A DNA stretch of 64,000 nt from Todiramphus chloris collaris (taxonomy: Eukaryota; Chordata; Aves; Coraciiformes; Alcedinidae), in NCBI GenBank assembly GCA_025345505.1, contig JANVCC010000049.1, positions 10,778,921 to 10,842,920 of the forward strand. The letters are read 5' to 3'. A program made the translations under genes and the position numbers. Each line of letters begins with the position of its first letter. Positions within the stretch are counted from its first letter, which is position 1. Shown here in pieces: positions 1 to 39,100 of the stretch. Under the pieces are notes generated by a model that saw only the letters and a program-made list of their open reading frames with translations, searched no databases and had not been told where the DNA came from.

Positions 1-22
1 TTATAATATTAATATAATTAAT

Positions 23-70
23 AACAGGGATAATGATAACATAGGTTGTTTGATCTTCATTATCCCTGTT
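23..70. repeat. 14-bp inverted repeat just upstream of a TAF1 3' splice site
   Basis: AACAGGGATAATGA at 23-36 is the perfect reverse complement of TCATTATCCCTGTT at 57-70, with a 20-nt spacer. The right arm ends 13 nt before the acceptor AG at 82-83, so an RNA hairpin would cover the branch-point and pyrimidine-tract area of this intron. Function is unknown; chance or transposon origin is possible. Confidence 0.6.
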
Positions 71-83
71 CTATATGACCTAG

Positions 84-2389
<2,306 letters not shown>

Positions 2390-2730
2390 ACTTGCTTTCC
2401 TGAGATAACCATTATTTTGGACTACTCTTGGTTTCTGTATTTCTCCTCCCAGTTTGGTATAAGGAACAGTTTAGTGTGGACTCTGTTAACAAAGTTGGTT
2501 ATAAAACATATTTTAAAAATCGACTAAAATACTATGTTATGTGACTGGGTAAATAGAGAAAAAAAAAGCTTTGGACAAGCATGGCCTGCTGATGTTTTGA
2601 GTCATAGTCTGTACTAGTTCCAGAATACAGATGAATGGTTTGTTTTTCAGTGTTTATAGACGTAATTTTCATAAATAACGGCCTGTGGATACATGCATGT
2701 CTGTCAGGAAAATCCCTCGCTCAGAATAAA
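2390..2730 (+). other. TAF1: TAF1 3' UTR with polyadenylation signal
   Basis: Sequence after the TAF1 stop is AT-rich and non-coding. A canonical AATAAA lies at 2725-2730, about 340 nt after the stop. A second AATAAA at 3218-3223, beyond the poly-T gap, could serve a longer transcript. Confidence 0.6.
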
Positions 2731-2898
2731 ATGCCTGCTGTTTATGAACAACTAGAAAACAATTTTAATTTCATAAAGTGAAGATTTTTCTCTGGAACCA
2801 CAGTATGAATGCAGTGTATGAAGTCTTAACCTAGACTGGTTTTGATAATTGCCTAATGACTTTACTGAAGTATTCAAACAGCTGCCCTGTTTTTTTGT

Positions 2899-2900
<2 letters not shown>

Positions 2901-2934
<34 letters not shown>

Positions 2935-3034
2935 NNNNNNNNNNNNNNNNNNNNNNNNNNNNNNNNNNNNNNNNNNNNNNNNNNNNNNNNNNNNNNNNNN
3001 NNNNNNNNNNNNNNNNNNNNNNNNNNNNNNNNNN

Positions 3035-3064
<30 letters not shown>
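2901..3064. other. Poly-T tract containing a 100-N assembly gap
   Basis: A run of T (2901-2934) enters exactly 100 N (2935-3034) and continues as T (3035-3064). The round number suggests a gap of unknown size in a homopolymer. True length and content of the TAF1-OGT spacer are therefore uncertain. Confidence 0.9.
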
Positions 3065-3068
<4 letters not shown>

Positions 3069-3235
3069 TTGCACTTAGTCCCAGATACTTGGCAATTTGA
3101 GTCTTCAGGAAAGCTCACGATTTGCAGGAGATTCCTCATTTCCAGTCACCTGGAAAGCATGAGCAGGCCCTGGGGTTCTGTAGGGAATTCTGCTGTACTG
3201 CCGAGTGAGTTCACGTAAATAAAACTTCAGAAGGT

Positions 3236-3795
3236 TTAAAGACGCGTTGCTTTTATTACCGTTTCTCCGCGCACGGGTGTCGTTTTCCAGTCATCGCAGG
3301 TGCTGTGGGCCGCTCCCGGGCATCTCCCTTCAGCCTCGTGGTCCCGGTAAGCCCCGCGCCGCCAGCACCCGGATGTAGTGGGGGGGGGTGCAGATGCACG
3401 TCGAAGGGCGATTACGCACGCGCAGTTGCTCTGCGTTTGTCTTAACGGCTTTGCGCGGAAGGATATCTGATCTGACAAAGATGGTAGTACCTATGCGTTC
3501 CAGAGGGCGGGCTTTGCGGAAGGAGACAAAGTTCCTGTAAGTGAGCGGATATCCGCTTCATTTTGGCTGCATACATGACTGCTGGCTGACTCCTCCCGGA
3601 CTACTTGCGGAAGGAGCTAGTTCCGGCAGCAGCCATTCGGCAATTTGCTACCACCGCCATTTCGGGAGCTGCCGCCTTAGTGCGTCGGGACGGTGGGCAG
3701 TTCGGTCCTGTGCCGCCCGCTTCAGCCAACTGGGTCCCTTCGTACCCGCGGCCCTTCTTCCTCTTCAACCAGAGTCTCACTGGATCCCTTTCCCG
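3236..3795 (+). promoter_or_regulatory. OGT: Putative OGT promoter / CpG-rich 5' region
   Basis: Base composition changes abruptly from AT-rich to GC- and CpG-rich from about 3240 and stays so into intron 1 (about 4180). No TATA box is evident. Three near-identical ETS/GABP-like sites occur: TTGCGCGGAAGGA (3451-3463), TTGCGGAAGGA (3515-3525) and TTGCGGAAGGA (3606-3616), the last paired with an inverted TTCCGG (3621-3626). CCGCCATTT at 3654-3662 is a YY1-like site in reverse. A perfect 14-bp palindrome, AGCGGATATCCGCT, is at 3544-3557. A TATA-less housekeeping promoter fits OGT's broad expression. The transcription start itself cannot be read from the sequence. Confidence 0.65.
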
Positions 3796-28283
<24,488 letters not shown>

Positions 28284-29162
28284 AGAGAGGCTATATGCCC
28301 ACCCAGAACTCACCAGATTTGAGCCTCTCAATCACTTCTGCAGAGATGATGAGCTACAACCTGTGCATTTCTACTTAATCTGCGTGGTACTCTGTGGCTG
28401 AAGTAATACATGATGGTGATTAAAGCACAGCTGGACTTATTTCTTGCATGATAGGGAAAGACTCAATAGAGCCTGAGATTCTTTTATTCCATGAGGAATT
28501 TGAATGGGATTGAGCCGTGTACATGTGAGCCTCTGTGTGTGAGTGACGTAGTGGTTACTGGGGGAAGTTTGAACTGCCCAACCAATTATGATTTCATGGA
28601 TTGATTTAATCTTCATATGAATATCTCTCCTTGTATGTGAATGGGGAATTGGAGCATTTTAACATTGGATTTTGGGTACTGCTGTTGGTATATGTGTGGT
28701 TCTTCAATGACAAGATTTTTCAGCTAGTGACTGTTGCTCCCTGCATTAATTTCTAAACTTATGTGGTCTTGAAAGGGCATATTTGCTGGTGTAGCCTTTT
28801 TTTATAGGTTTTATAAACCACTTAAGCCTATATCAGCCTTTTAATGTTTGATCTCTGTTTTGGAGCTCTCTGTAATGTGTTGGTTAAGATAAGAACATTG
28901 GTTTGGTTTTGTTTGTGTTTTTTTGTCGTCCCCCCCAGTCCCCCCCCGTTTTGTTTTGTTTGTTTTTTAAGCTTCTCCAGTAACTCGGCTAATTGGCTTC
29001 ATGATGGCAGCTCCTATTCTGTTGAAAAAAAGGAATTTGATTTGAAATTAATCCTCCCCACATGTGAGGTAAATACAGACTGGTGCCAAATACAGATCTT
29101 TCAGGAATGATTAATTATGTATAGAGGTGCAGTCCTAGATACTGCAGCAAAGAACAAATAAA
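28284..29162 (+). other. OGT: OGT 3' UTR with polyadenylation signal
   Basis: Non-coding sequence after the OGT stop, ending at a canonical AATAAA (29157-29162) with TG-rich sequence following. C-runs occur near 28930-28948. Between 29163 and 30010 I see only unique non-coding sequence before the GCNA promoter. Confidence 0.65.
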
Positions 29163-30010
29163 GCTTTGGTTTGCCAGTTTGAGCGATTTGACCAGCGTTT
29201 TACATTTTCTCCTGCCCTTCTTGTGCTGCTGTCAGAAAAATATTCTGAACTGCTGGCCTTTCATCTTCCTTTCTGTAATTTTTATTCGAATAATTCTATT
29301 TCTTTTTCCCCACAGAAATAATCCCAGGTAAGTGTAGATTTTTGTACAAAGGTATTTTCTGCTTCTACTAAACCCATTCAAACAGGAAAGCTCTGTTGAG
29401 TGTGTGCATGGTTAATTATGAAGTGTTTTGGGGCCTTACAGCAGCTTGTTTCTTCTGGCTCACACTGTAGTACCTTGAAGGTCATGGCCTATGTTTAAAT
29501 TACTGGTTTTGTTAATAAGCAACAATAGCATACTCCAGTTCTTGAAATCTCTGTGGTGGGCAAGAGACTGCAATATTGAAATGTGTGTCAGCCTTGCTAA
29601 TGGTGCTAGGATTTTTGCTGAGCTGTAGCAGGTGAGTTTGTCCCCTGATTGTGCCTAGCTTGAGACTCCAATTTCTTCTCTGTACTGTTGCTTGGTGTAC
29701 TAGGTTACCTGGACCCTAATGGCGCTGGGTGTGCCTTGTCTGATGATAGCTCCCTTTCTTGGCGGAATGCCATAGCTACCTGCATGCCCTGTGAAAGGAA
29801 TCCTGGCTGTTGTTTCTCTCACAGCTTCTCCAGTGTAGGAACATCTGTCTGGTATCACGAGAGGGATTAACAGCCCTTCTATGGGGTATGTCGGTGTTTA
29901 CTGATGGCTGAATCTGTCGTTCAGCTGGACACAATGTAGATTCCACCCTTACCAATAGCCGCGAACCCAGGGAGGTGCTCAGAAGTTGCGTCAGCTTTGC
30001 TTTTTCCCGG

Positions 30011-30113
30011 TGGTGCGCAGGCGCGGGGTGGTGCGCAGGCGCGGGGTGGTGCGCANNNNNNNNNNTGCGCAGGCGCGGGGTGGTGCGCAGGCGCGGGGTG
30101 GTGCGCAGGCGCT
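30011..30113. repeat. GCNA: 18-bp minisatellite of NRF1-like sites at the GCNA promoter, with a 10-N gap
   Basis: Unit TGGTGCGCAGGCGCGGGG repeats at 30011-30028 and 30029-30046, enters a gap of ten N (30056-30065), then continues 30066-30080 and 30081-30098 with a partial copy to 30113. Each unit holds TGCGCAGGCGC, close to the NRF1 consensus. The array ends about 40 bp before the proposed GCNA start codon, so it is probably core promoter. True copy number is unknown because of the gap. Confidence 0.8.
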
Positions 30114-30154
30114 CCGGAAGGGCTGAGGGCGGCGCGCGGGCGGTTTGAAGCGAG

Positions 30155-33100
30155 ATGGAGCGGGCAGTGGTGCGGCGGAGGCCCTCCCGTCACCGTCAAG
30201 AGCGGGGGCGGATGTGGAACGGGGCAGAGGGAAGTCTCGGCAGCACGCCCTCAGAATCCTGCAGTGGTGATTCTTACTGCAGTTTGGTTTCAGACAGAGG
30301 CAGCTCAGGGAACGTGGCTGCGGGGAGCCGAGGCCAACGGGGCGGCAGGTGAGGTGGTGCTTGTTGGAGCAGCAGCGCCCTTTAATCTGTCATCACGTCT
30401 TTAGATTGCACTCTCAATTGTTTTATGATAATTGGTAGATATTAGTATGTTCCAGGATTATAGTCTTTAAGGTTTGAGTAACTTTAATGTGATTAAAAGA
30501 AGCTGTCTTCATATTTTTACATAATGGTGTAATTGTATTTTTCAAGTTGCTAGTGTTTTGGTTTTGTCAGAAATGAAATAAATAACTTGGTAAGAGTATT
30601 CTGGCTTGCATCTACGTTTCCATGGGAATTACGGTTCGGGTGGTAATGCATCCATTCTGCATCTTAAAATGTGAAAGCTACTGCAGATTGTAAAATTTCA
30701 TGGAAATCATATTAAAGCACACACAGCTTATTTCTTGTTGTTGCATGTTTTGAGGTTCCAGACTTAATACAGTACAGTGTTCTTGAATGTGATTGTATAC
30801 TGTTTGTAAGATGAGAAGCTTTCTATCCTTTCAGACTTCTGATGTTAAATTGGAACTTAAACCAATGTAATATCCTAAGCCTGTGTCTCCAAATGGTTCC
30901 ATCTTTCAGATTTTGTCAGTGATTAGTACTTGAATATTAGAATCATAGAGTTGTTTAGGTTGGAAAAAATCTTTAAGGTCATTTGAGTCCAACTGTTAAC
31001 CCAGGACTGCCAAGTTCATCACTGAACTGTGTCACTAAATGCCACGTTTACATGTCTTTTAAATATCTCCAGGGATGGTGACTCAACCACTTCCCTAGGC
31101 AGCCTGTTACAATACTTGATAGCCTTTTCAGTGAAGAAGTTTTTCCTAATGTTCAGTCTAAACTAATTTGAGACAATTTCCTATCATCCAATCACTTGCT
31201 ACTTGGAAGAAGGGACACCCACTGTGCTACAACTTCCTTTCAGGTATTTATAGAGAGCGATAAGATATCTCCTGAGCCGCCTTTTCTTCAAACTAAAGAA
31301 TTCCAGTTCCCTCATCCACTTCTTGTAAGACTTGCTCTCTAGACCCTTCACCAGTTTTATTGCCCTTCTTTGCACACTCTTCAGCACCTCAATATCTTTC
31401 CTATTGTGAGGGGCCCAAAACTGAACACGCTGTTCAAGATGTGGCCTCACCAGTTTTGAGTACGGGGGAACAATTGCTTCCTTAGTTATTTTGGCCACAC
31501 TATTTCTGATACAAGCCAGGATGCTGTTGGCCTTCTTGTTCAACTGTCAACCAACACTTTCAGGTCCCTTTCTGCTTGGCATCTTTCTAGCCACTTCCCC
31601 AAATGTTGCATGGGGTTGTGACCTAAGTGCTGGACTCTTCAATATGTACTGAACATATATGGTTGTTATAATTTTTAATATAGAAGTTACAATATTTATA
31701 TTTTAAGTAATTTTAAACAGTTCAGCTTATTAGAGATGTTTATTCAGTATGTGTTTTGCTCTCAGTGTGCACCGGTATTTCAGACTCATGCAGATGCAGG
31801 TCTACTTGCTGTTGACCTAATGTTCTTGATGTTATGCCGCATTTCATTTTTTGCAGCTATGCCCTGTACTTCTCTTCCAGCAGTGATGACGAATTTGAAA
31901 TGTGTAAGTAATAGCACATGTTGGTTTATTATCTGCAGGAGTATGAATGGACACATTTCTTTCTAGTTATAGCGAAGTAGTTTTTACGCACGATTTTCTT
32001 CATTGCTCCTGCTTCAAAGTACATTTTCTCCTTGCAGTGTGATGCTGGTAGTTATATGACATAGTGAGTCTCATGAGTCTTATGTCTCAATCTTGGATGC
32101 TTTTTTTCCCTGGATTATTTGTTTTTTCATTGACTTAGTTTTATCTGTTTCCTGTCATTCACTTGCTTCCTTCTTAGTCTATGGACCATCTTTGAATAAA
32201 CAGTTTTTCTAAGTGGTTACTGTTCCAAACATATTTTTAAACTATTCAGAATTTCCTCTTCAGTGTCATGGCTTTTGTTGCATGAGTCTTAACCGCTTGG
32301 AGGGATGCTTTTAGCTTTTCATAGCATCTCAAGTTCTTTGTAAGATAGAATTGGCTACTAAATTTTATATGGTGACATCTGCTGTGCGTAGCTTCCTATC
32401 TCTATGTGCAAAACTTGATATTCATGTTTTTATTTTTGGTAATAGCCATTACATCTATCGTTTTGTACTAGGATAGTTGAGTACACACTGTTTTTCCCTG
32501 TTGCAAGAGTTGTTTAGCTTGTTCCTTAGGTGGACTAATGGCACTACTACATCTCAAGATGGTTTCAGACTTGTAAGTAATTTAAAGTTTGTGACTCTTG
32601 CAGTATGTTCCTCATTACCTATTCAACATTTGAACAGAAATGGTAGAAATGGTCCAGCAACAAGTTGTATCAGTTTTTGGCTTTTGTGTTTTGCTCTTGT
32701 GTTAGTCCAGATACAGATTTCTGTTACTTTAGAACTCGTGCTGTGCTCCAGCTCAGTGCCATGTGAATGAAATAGCGAGTGAGAAAGTGTCATCAAGTCT
32801 TACTACTTACTGGATAGTTGAATTAAAATGTGCTGTGTGTACAGTTCCTGCACTACCCTTGGGCTTTTAAATCTGATAAGTATTTCAATACCTTTCATTC
32901 AGTAGGTCATTTTTCACTTTTCCGTAAAAAGTGAAAATGGTTTTGTGTTTGGTGTGTTGTTCCACACACCACCCTCCCCGCCCCGTTCCCCCCGTCCCCC
33001 CCCCCCGTCCCCGTCCCTCTTTTTTCTACTTTCTTTTTATCTGCTCCATCCAAGAGGTTCTTGAGGACAAAGTTATGTGTCAGCTCTGGCATGGAAGGTA

Positions 33101-36100
33101 GCTGAGAGTAACTACTCGGGGCTCGAAGCAGAATATTTGCAAAGCCATGCTTCTGTTATGGAAGTGATGACAGTTGTAGGAGAGAGCAAAATGAAAATAC
33201 GTGCTAAGAGACAAGAAACTGAAGAGAATTGATTTGTTAAGTAGCAAGTCATATTTTTCTGTAAGTTTTCTGTGACCAGCTGTCAGCCTTATTACTTTGG
33301 TGCTGCTTCATGGTCTAGGAACACTGTAGTTATGATCTTTTAAGAAAGCTGCTGGCCATTTGTGCTTCAATAAGACACCTTGATGTGGTGGCTTGGAAAG
33401 CAGCAGATGCTGTGCTTCTTTTTTTAACAAAGTTAGTAGTGAAGAATGTTAGATGCTAAAAATGAAAATAACTTACTGCTCCAAGTATTTTTTGAGCTTC
33501 AAGGTTTTACTCTTTCCCTACCCTGCCTTGTACTCTTCAACAAGGACAACACTCAGGCCCATTCTATGCTTTTTAACTTACAGTGTGCTTTCAGAGTAGC
33601 ATTTGGGCATAGCTCAGCTGCTTTTCCTGGCACAGTAACACCTACTGGTCATCCATAAAAACCTTATCAAATAAACCTATCTTCTGGTTTTGGGCTTACG
33701 GCATAGTGCAAAAGTTTATAATCCCACTGAAGTCATGTATGCAGCTTTAGAGTGTGAGGACAAACAGTCCTTTACTGATATTTTGGTCCATTATGCTCTA
33801 AAGAAGGGACAAATTTTTCTCTTCTCCCCAGCCTGATTTAGGCTTTAATTAATTTTTTTTTCCTCTTCAACTTTCCTGACTCTCTCATAATGATGGTATG
33901 TGAAATTTTGATGGATTTTTTGATAATCTCTTAAGAGTCACTACTTCAGACATGTGCAGTTAATGCTGTCTGAACCATGTTTTCATGTTTAGCAGTCACC
34001 ATAATATTCCTGGAGTGTTTACAACACATTTATTTCTCAGATGTATTGTATTGCTGTTCTGCAGTGAGGTTTTGTTATTAATCATTTTGTTTGAACATTT
34101 TTTTGGGTCACAGAGTGGAAAAGGCAAATGGACACTTCTTTGCAGTGTGAAAATTACTACCTGCAGATGTTGAAAGGCTTGGAGAAAATGTTGATAAACC
34201 CATTTGGTTTCACCCGTACTGATCCACACATATAAGGAAGCTATACTGGATACTGAAGGATACATAACAACATTTACCTGGCTTTAGTGCTGGGCAAGGA
34301 TTAAATAAGTAAATGCTAGAAAGCTGCTGTCAGCATTGAGGAATTGAAAGTTGGAATTATATGTAAAGGATTCCTAGGTTTGTGGTTTTTTTGGTGTTTT
34401 TGTTTGTTTGTTTTTTCTTGTTTTGTTTTTAAGACATCAGACCAAATTTTTGCTAGTTGCAAGCTTTTTTTCTTAAAAAAATTTGTAACAAAATAAACTG
34501 AACTTTGTTCTTAATTAATCTTTTATTGTTTCAGTTTTAACTAGAATGAAAACTCCCAAATCTGTTTCTAAAAAGGCAGATGCAAGGTGGGTGCTGTAAT
34601 TAATGACTTTTCAATGTTTATATATTAATTTTGTAGCACATTTACTATTTGGAATACAGAAAAATGATCAAAAATTTCATAGAATCAGATATAGATATAT
34701 CAAAAGATTCATGGTCTGATATGTGCTGATATAAGAGTGAGTGTGGACAGAAGAACTGTTATTTGTTCAGTCTGTATCAGGTCAAATGTGGAATGGGATG
34801 TTTGGAGGTATACATGCTCTGTTGTCATTCCTATTAACAGACGTATTTGGTTAACATTTGCTGTGAGCAACTGGTAATGTTACATTGTGTGGCTTTTTTT
34901 GGGTTTTTTTTTTTAGTAAGGCAAACTTACTCTTCATTTTCCTGCTTATGCCTACCTATTTTTCGAATTATTGCTTGTTTTACAGTTTGAAGGACTTAAC
35001 TGATAACTCAGGTGATTTCTTCTTGGACTTTAAAGTGAAAAAGAACACAACTAAGAATGGTAAGTAATTATCCAACAGTAAATACGAAGTCATTTTAATG
35101 GGTGGAAAGATGCATTGAAGAGCTCATTAATTTTGATAGAGCTTGTTAAACATAAGAACACTCTGTCTCTTCCATGAGGATAAGAGACGAAAAGCTTTTC
35201 TGTTTTTCAGGGGTGTCAGAGGAGAGCATGGTAATACTGTTCTGACACGTGTACATTTTGAAGCATTGATGTAGGTCTGCAGATATTGTGGACTATCTGA
35301 TAGCATTTGGGTCTGTAAAAAGAGTAGCAACTCATGGTTGACTAGACTGAGCTGCAAATATGGGGTGATCACCGTGGAGAAAGGAATGCTATTTTGCATG
35401 TCCTATGGCTGTACCAACTCATTCTGTGGCCGAAAGACACTGAGTAAAGAAATAAGATAATTGTTGTTAAGCTAGATAACTTTCATTTCATGCAGATGTT
35501 GGCAATCGGACCAGTCCTGCCTGTGGGTGTTGCAGAGCCACAGATAGGGTCCTTTAATTTGGAGCTTCTTTAGCCAATGTCCTATGTGTAATCCTGTTAA
35601 CACTGGCTACAAGACACTCTGGCAAACCATGACTTGAGGGATTTCAGTGCTTTTCAGATGATTGGGGTTGTTCAGCCTCGAGAAAAGAAGGCTCAGGGGA
35701 GACATTATTGTGGCCTTCCAGTATATGAAGGGGACATACAGGAAAGCTGAGGAGAGACTTTTTACAAGGGCTTGTAGTGATAGGATGATGGGTAATGGCT
35801 TTAAACTGTAAGAGGGTAGATTCAGTTTAGAAATTGGGAAGAAATTTTCACTTACGAAGGTGGTTAGGCACTGAAACAAGTTGCCCAAGGAAGTTCTGGA
35901 TGCCCCATCACTGGATGTGTCCAAGACAAGGTTGGGTTGGGTGTTGAGCAACCTGGTCTAGTGGAAGGTGTCCCTGCCCACGGTACGGGGATTGAAACTA
36001 GATGATCTTTAAGGTCCCTTCCAATAAAAGCCATTCTATGACTCTATAATCTGTTTTCCCCAATGGATGGAAAGTGCCTTGGTTCACTAACATTCAAAGC

Positions 36101-39100
36101 CTGACTACAGCTATCTGATGCACTTCTTATTGATATGAGGAAACTGGACTTTCCTGGAAGGAGTGAACAGAGCTTGAGAATTTTTTACACAGCCACTAGG
36201 CTGGTGATCAGGTGATAGAGTTCTAGTAGATGAGGTATAACAGTGGTCTCATGTGAACCTGGAGAAGCTCTGACTGCTTATCAAGAAGGGCCATATCTCT
36301 TGCAGCTGGTGTGAATGTCAACTGTGAAACACGTATGCTAGCTACAGACTGTGAAAAGCTAATGCAATGCTTTTTGAAGGAATAATGCATCATTATTCCA
36401 GAAGCATCACTAAAAAAATTTATCAATAGATCTCACGTGATCCCTTGGTCTTGATAGTTCAAATCGGAGATGTCAGAAGCCTTGTTTATTAGCAGGTGTG
36501 CCCTTTGTGATGTAGGTTGTGGTCTGATCACCCAATACAGCATTTTTTAAGTCACCTTTCACTTGATAGTTTTGTAAAACTTTAATATGAAATGTTCAAC
36601 CTTACTCTGAAAAATGGGGAAAAATTGGGAGGTGCTCTTTATTAGGGACTGTAGTGATAGGATGAGGATTAATGGTTTTAAAATAGAGATTAGTTTTAGA
36701 TTAGGAAGAAATTATTTCCTGTGACTCTGGTGACCCACTGGAACTGGTTGCCCAGAGAAGCTGTGAATGTCTCCTCCTTAGAAGTGTTCAAGGCGAAGTT
36801 GGATTGGACTTTGAGCAACCTGGTCTAGTGGAAGATGTTGCTGCTCATGGCAGGGGGGTTTGAACTACATGATCTTTAGGTTCCCTTTCAACCTAAACTA
36901 TTCTGTGATTATGTGAATGACAATTATGCCAGCACTAGCTTCCTATTCAGGGTTCAGGATTGTTAGGCCTGGTGGCTGATGGGGTTTAAGGTCTTTTTTT
37001 TTTTTTTTTTTTTGATACATTTTTCAGTGAGTTTCCATTTAGTATTATGGCACATGAGCAGAAAAAACAATAAAGAAAATGCAAAGATATCTTTCTGTTC
37101 TTTGTGCTTTCCTATCTTTCAAGGGATTTTTGTGTGAAGAAAAAATAAGGTCTTCTAAGTACCAAAACCTCAAGCTTTTTCTTTTGATTTGCAGCACAGA
37201 AGGATCTTCAGACCACAAAGAAATTGATGGCTTCTGGAAAGAAAACCACTTTCTGCCAAGAACTGCAGTATCCAGAGGCTTCAAGTGACACTGAAGATTC
37301 TGTCTTTGTAGAAAGTTCATGGCGTGACTACCAAAAAGAGGGAGTGAAAGATCTGAAAGACAGTTGGAGATGCATGAAACTCCCACCTCCACAAAATCTG
37401 AAAGAATCAATTTCCAGTCCAGACTTAGTTGTGAGACGGAAAGGAAGAAGCTGTGCAAAGAGTACAGAAAACAAAGTGCCAACTGTGGCACTGCGACAAA
37501 GTACAGAAGTAGAATCAGATAATTCAGGTGATGAATTTGAATCATTAATAGAACAGATAAAGAAACAAAGTATATCCCAAAAGCCAATCTTAAGTACGGG
37601 TAAAACTGTCTACCCACCAAGCATAATAGGTAAGCAATTGTTCTTAGCTAACTTGCAAGCTACTTCTTGGCTGTAATGGTAATGCTAATTGCTCAATTAT
37701 TTTCATGTGTGACATATGCTGTAGATGCAACTTGCATATTGCAGTTTGATGAAATAAGAAATTATTCCTCCGAGCATTCTGAAAAGTAGTTCTACTAGTC
37801 TTGTGGTATCAAGATTTAAGTTTTCCACTATTTCTTGTTTTTATAATTCATATAATTTTAGGCATTTTTAGTTTTTAAAATTATTCTGAAAACAAATCTA
37901 ACTAGTGTTTTTGAATGATGTTAATTTTTTTTTAATGTGTCATAACAGTTTGTCATTCAGTCATTCTGGCTGAATGTGCATTTTAGATGCTGTTAATTTA
38001 GTACTTGGATTTATAATTGACTTTATTTTATTTAAAATACAATTTACAATGAGAATTTCCTAAATCACTAGATCCCTCTCTCTTTTTACTAACTGAAGTG
38101 AGCTCCAACTGAAAGATTGTAAAGGGAGAAAAGGGCTATTGCTGAGTAAAAGCAGGTGAAAACAAATCTCCTAGAAAAGTAAACATAGGGTGCCTGTCTG
38201 AACAAGGACTAGTTCAGGGTGAGGACGCTTCTGGAAGAGGATGGCTGACAGCATAGAAGTAGGCTGTGGGAAAGAACAAATTTATTTATTTTGGATTGTG
38301 TCAATGTAATCTATAAAACACATTCTAGAAGTGAGCTGACAGATGCATTGCCTTCTCTGTGTGTGGTTGAATAATGAAAGAAGAAAAGTGGTTTAAATCA
38401 ACAGTTGTAGAAAAGCTAGCAGAGAGAATGTCCACAGAAAGTGCAAACCTTGAAGCAGTTCTTGATTTCTGGTGTGAAGGTCAGTCATTTTAGCGATCTA
38501 TTCAGATGTTAACTTGGGAAATAGGCATCTATCTGTTCAGAACTTGTGTGTGAAACAATGTGATTTATGGTACATGAGAGGTGGGAATGATTGTTTTGTT
38601 CAAACAGCATCTCTGCATTACTGCTCTCTATGTGCTGGTGGTGTATTGTGTATTGGTGATGTATGGTGAATTGGTGGAATGTCACAGAAATGTCAATGAG
38701 GTCACAAATGCTTTTCCCACCACTTCCTCCTAGCTGAACATTTGAAAGTTTGGATTCTGCCATTTCTTCATTGAATAGTAATTGTTGGAAGTTTACAACA
38801 GCCACAAAAGCCACATCAGTCACAAAAGCCTTTGCATTCAAATATGCACAGTAAGAGTGTCTATGTTGGGGTTCAATATTTCACTTTTTCACAGTTGTCT
38901 GCTACTTGGTTGCTGACATCTGTGCTCCTGATTCTTTGACAGTGTATAATTCTGTGACTCTTTCTGTTGAACCAGAAAACATCAAGCCACCCTGTGAAAA
39001 TGGCCAGCCCTTGAAAGGGAAGGGAGTCAGGACACCAAAGCTGAACTCCATTTCACTACCAGAAACACCTTCCAGTGTTTCTGCAAGGACTCCTAGGAAC

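Noticed and set aside
23..70. Resemblance of the TAF1 intron repeat to an I-SceI homing site
   Set aside because: Only part of the 18-bp site matches and there is no endonuclease gene or vector sequence nearby.
30155..30404. Overlapping open frames in other phases over GCNA exon 1
   Set aside because: They arise from the GC-rich composition and the minisatellite; only the 30155 frame joins exon 2 in phase.
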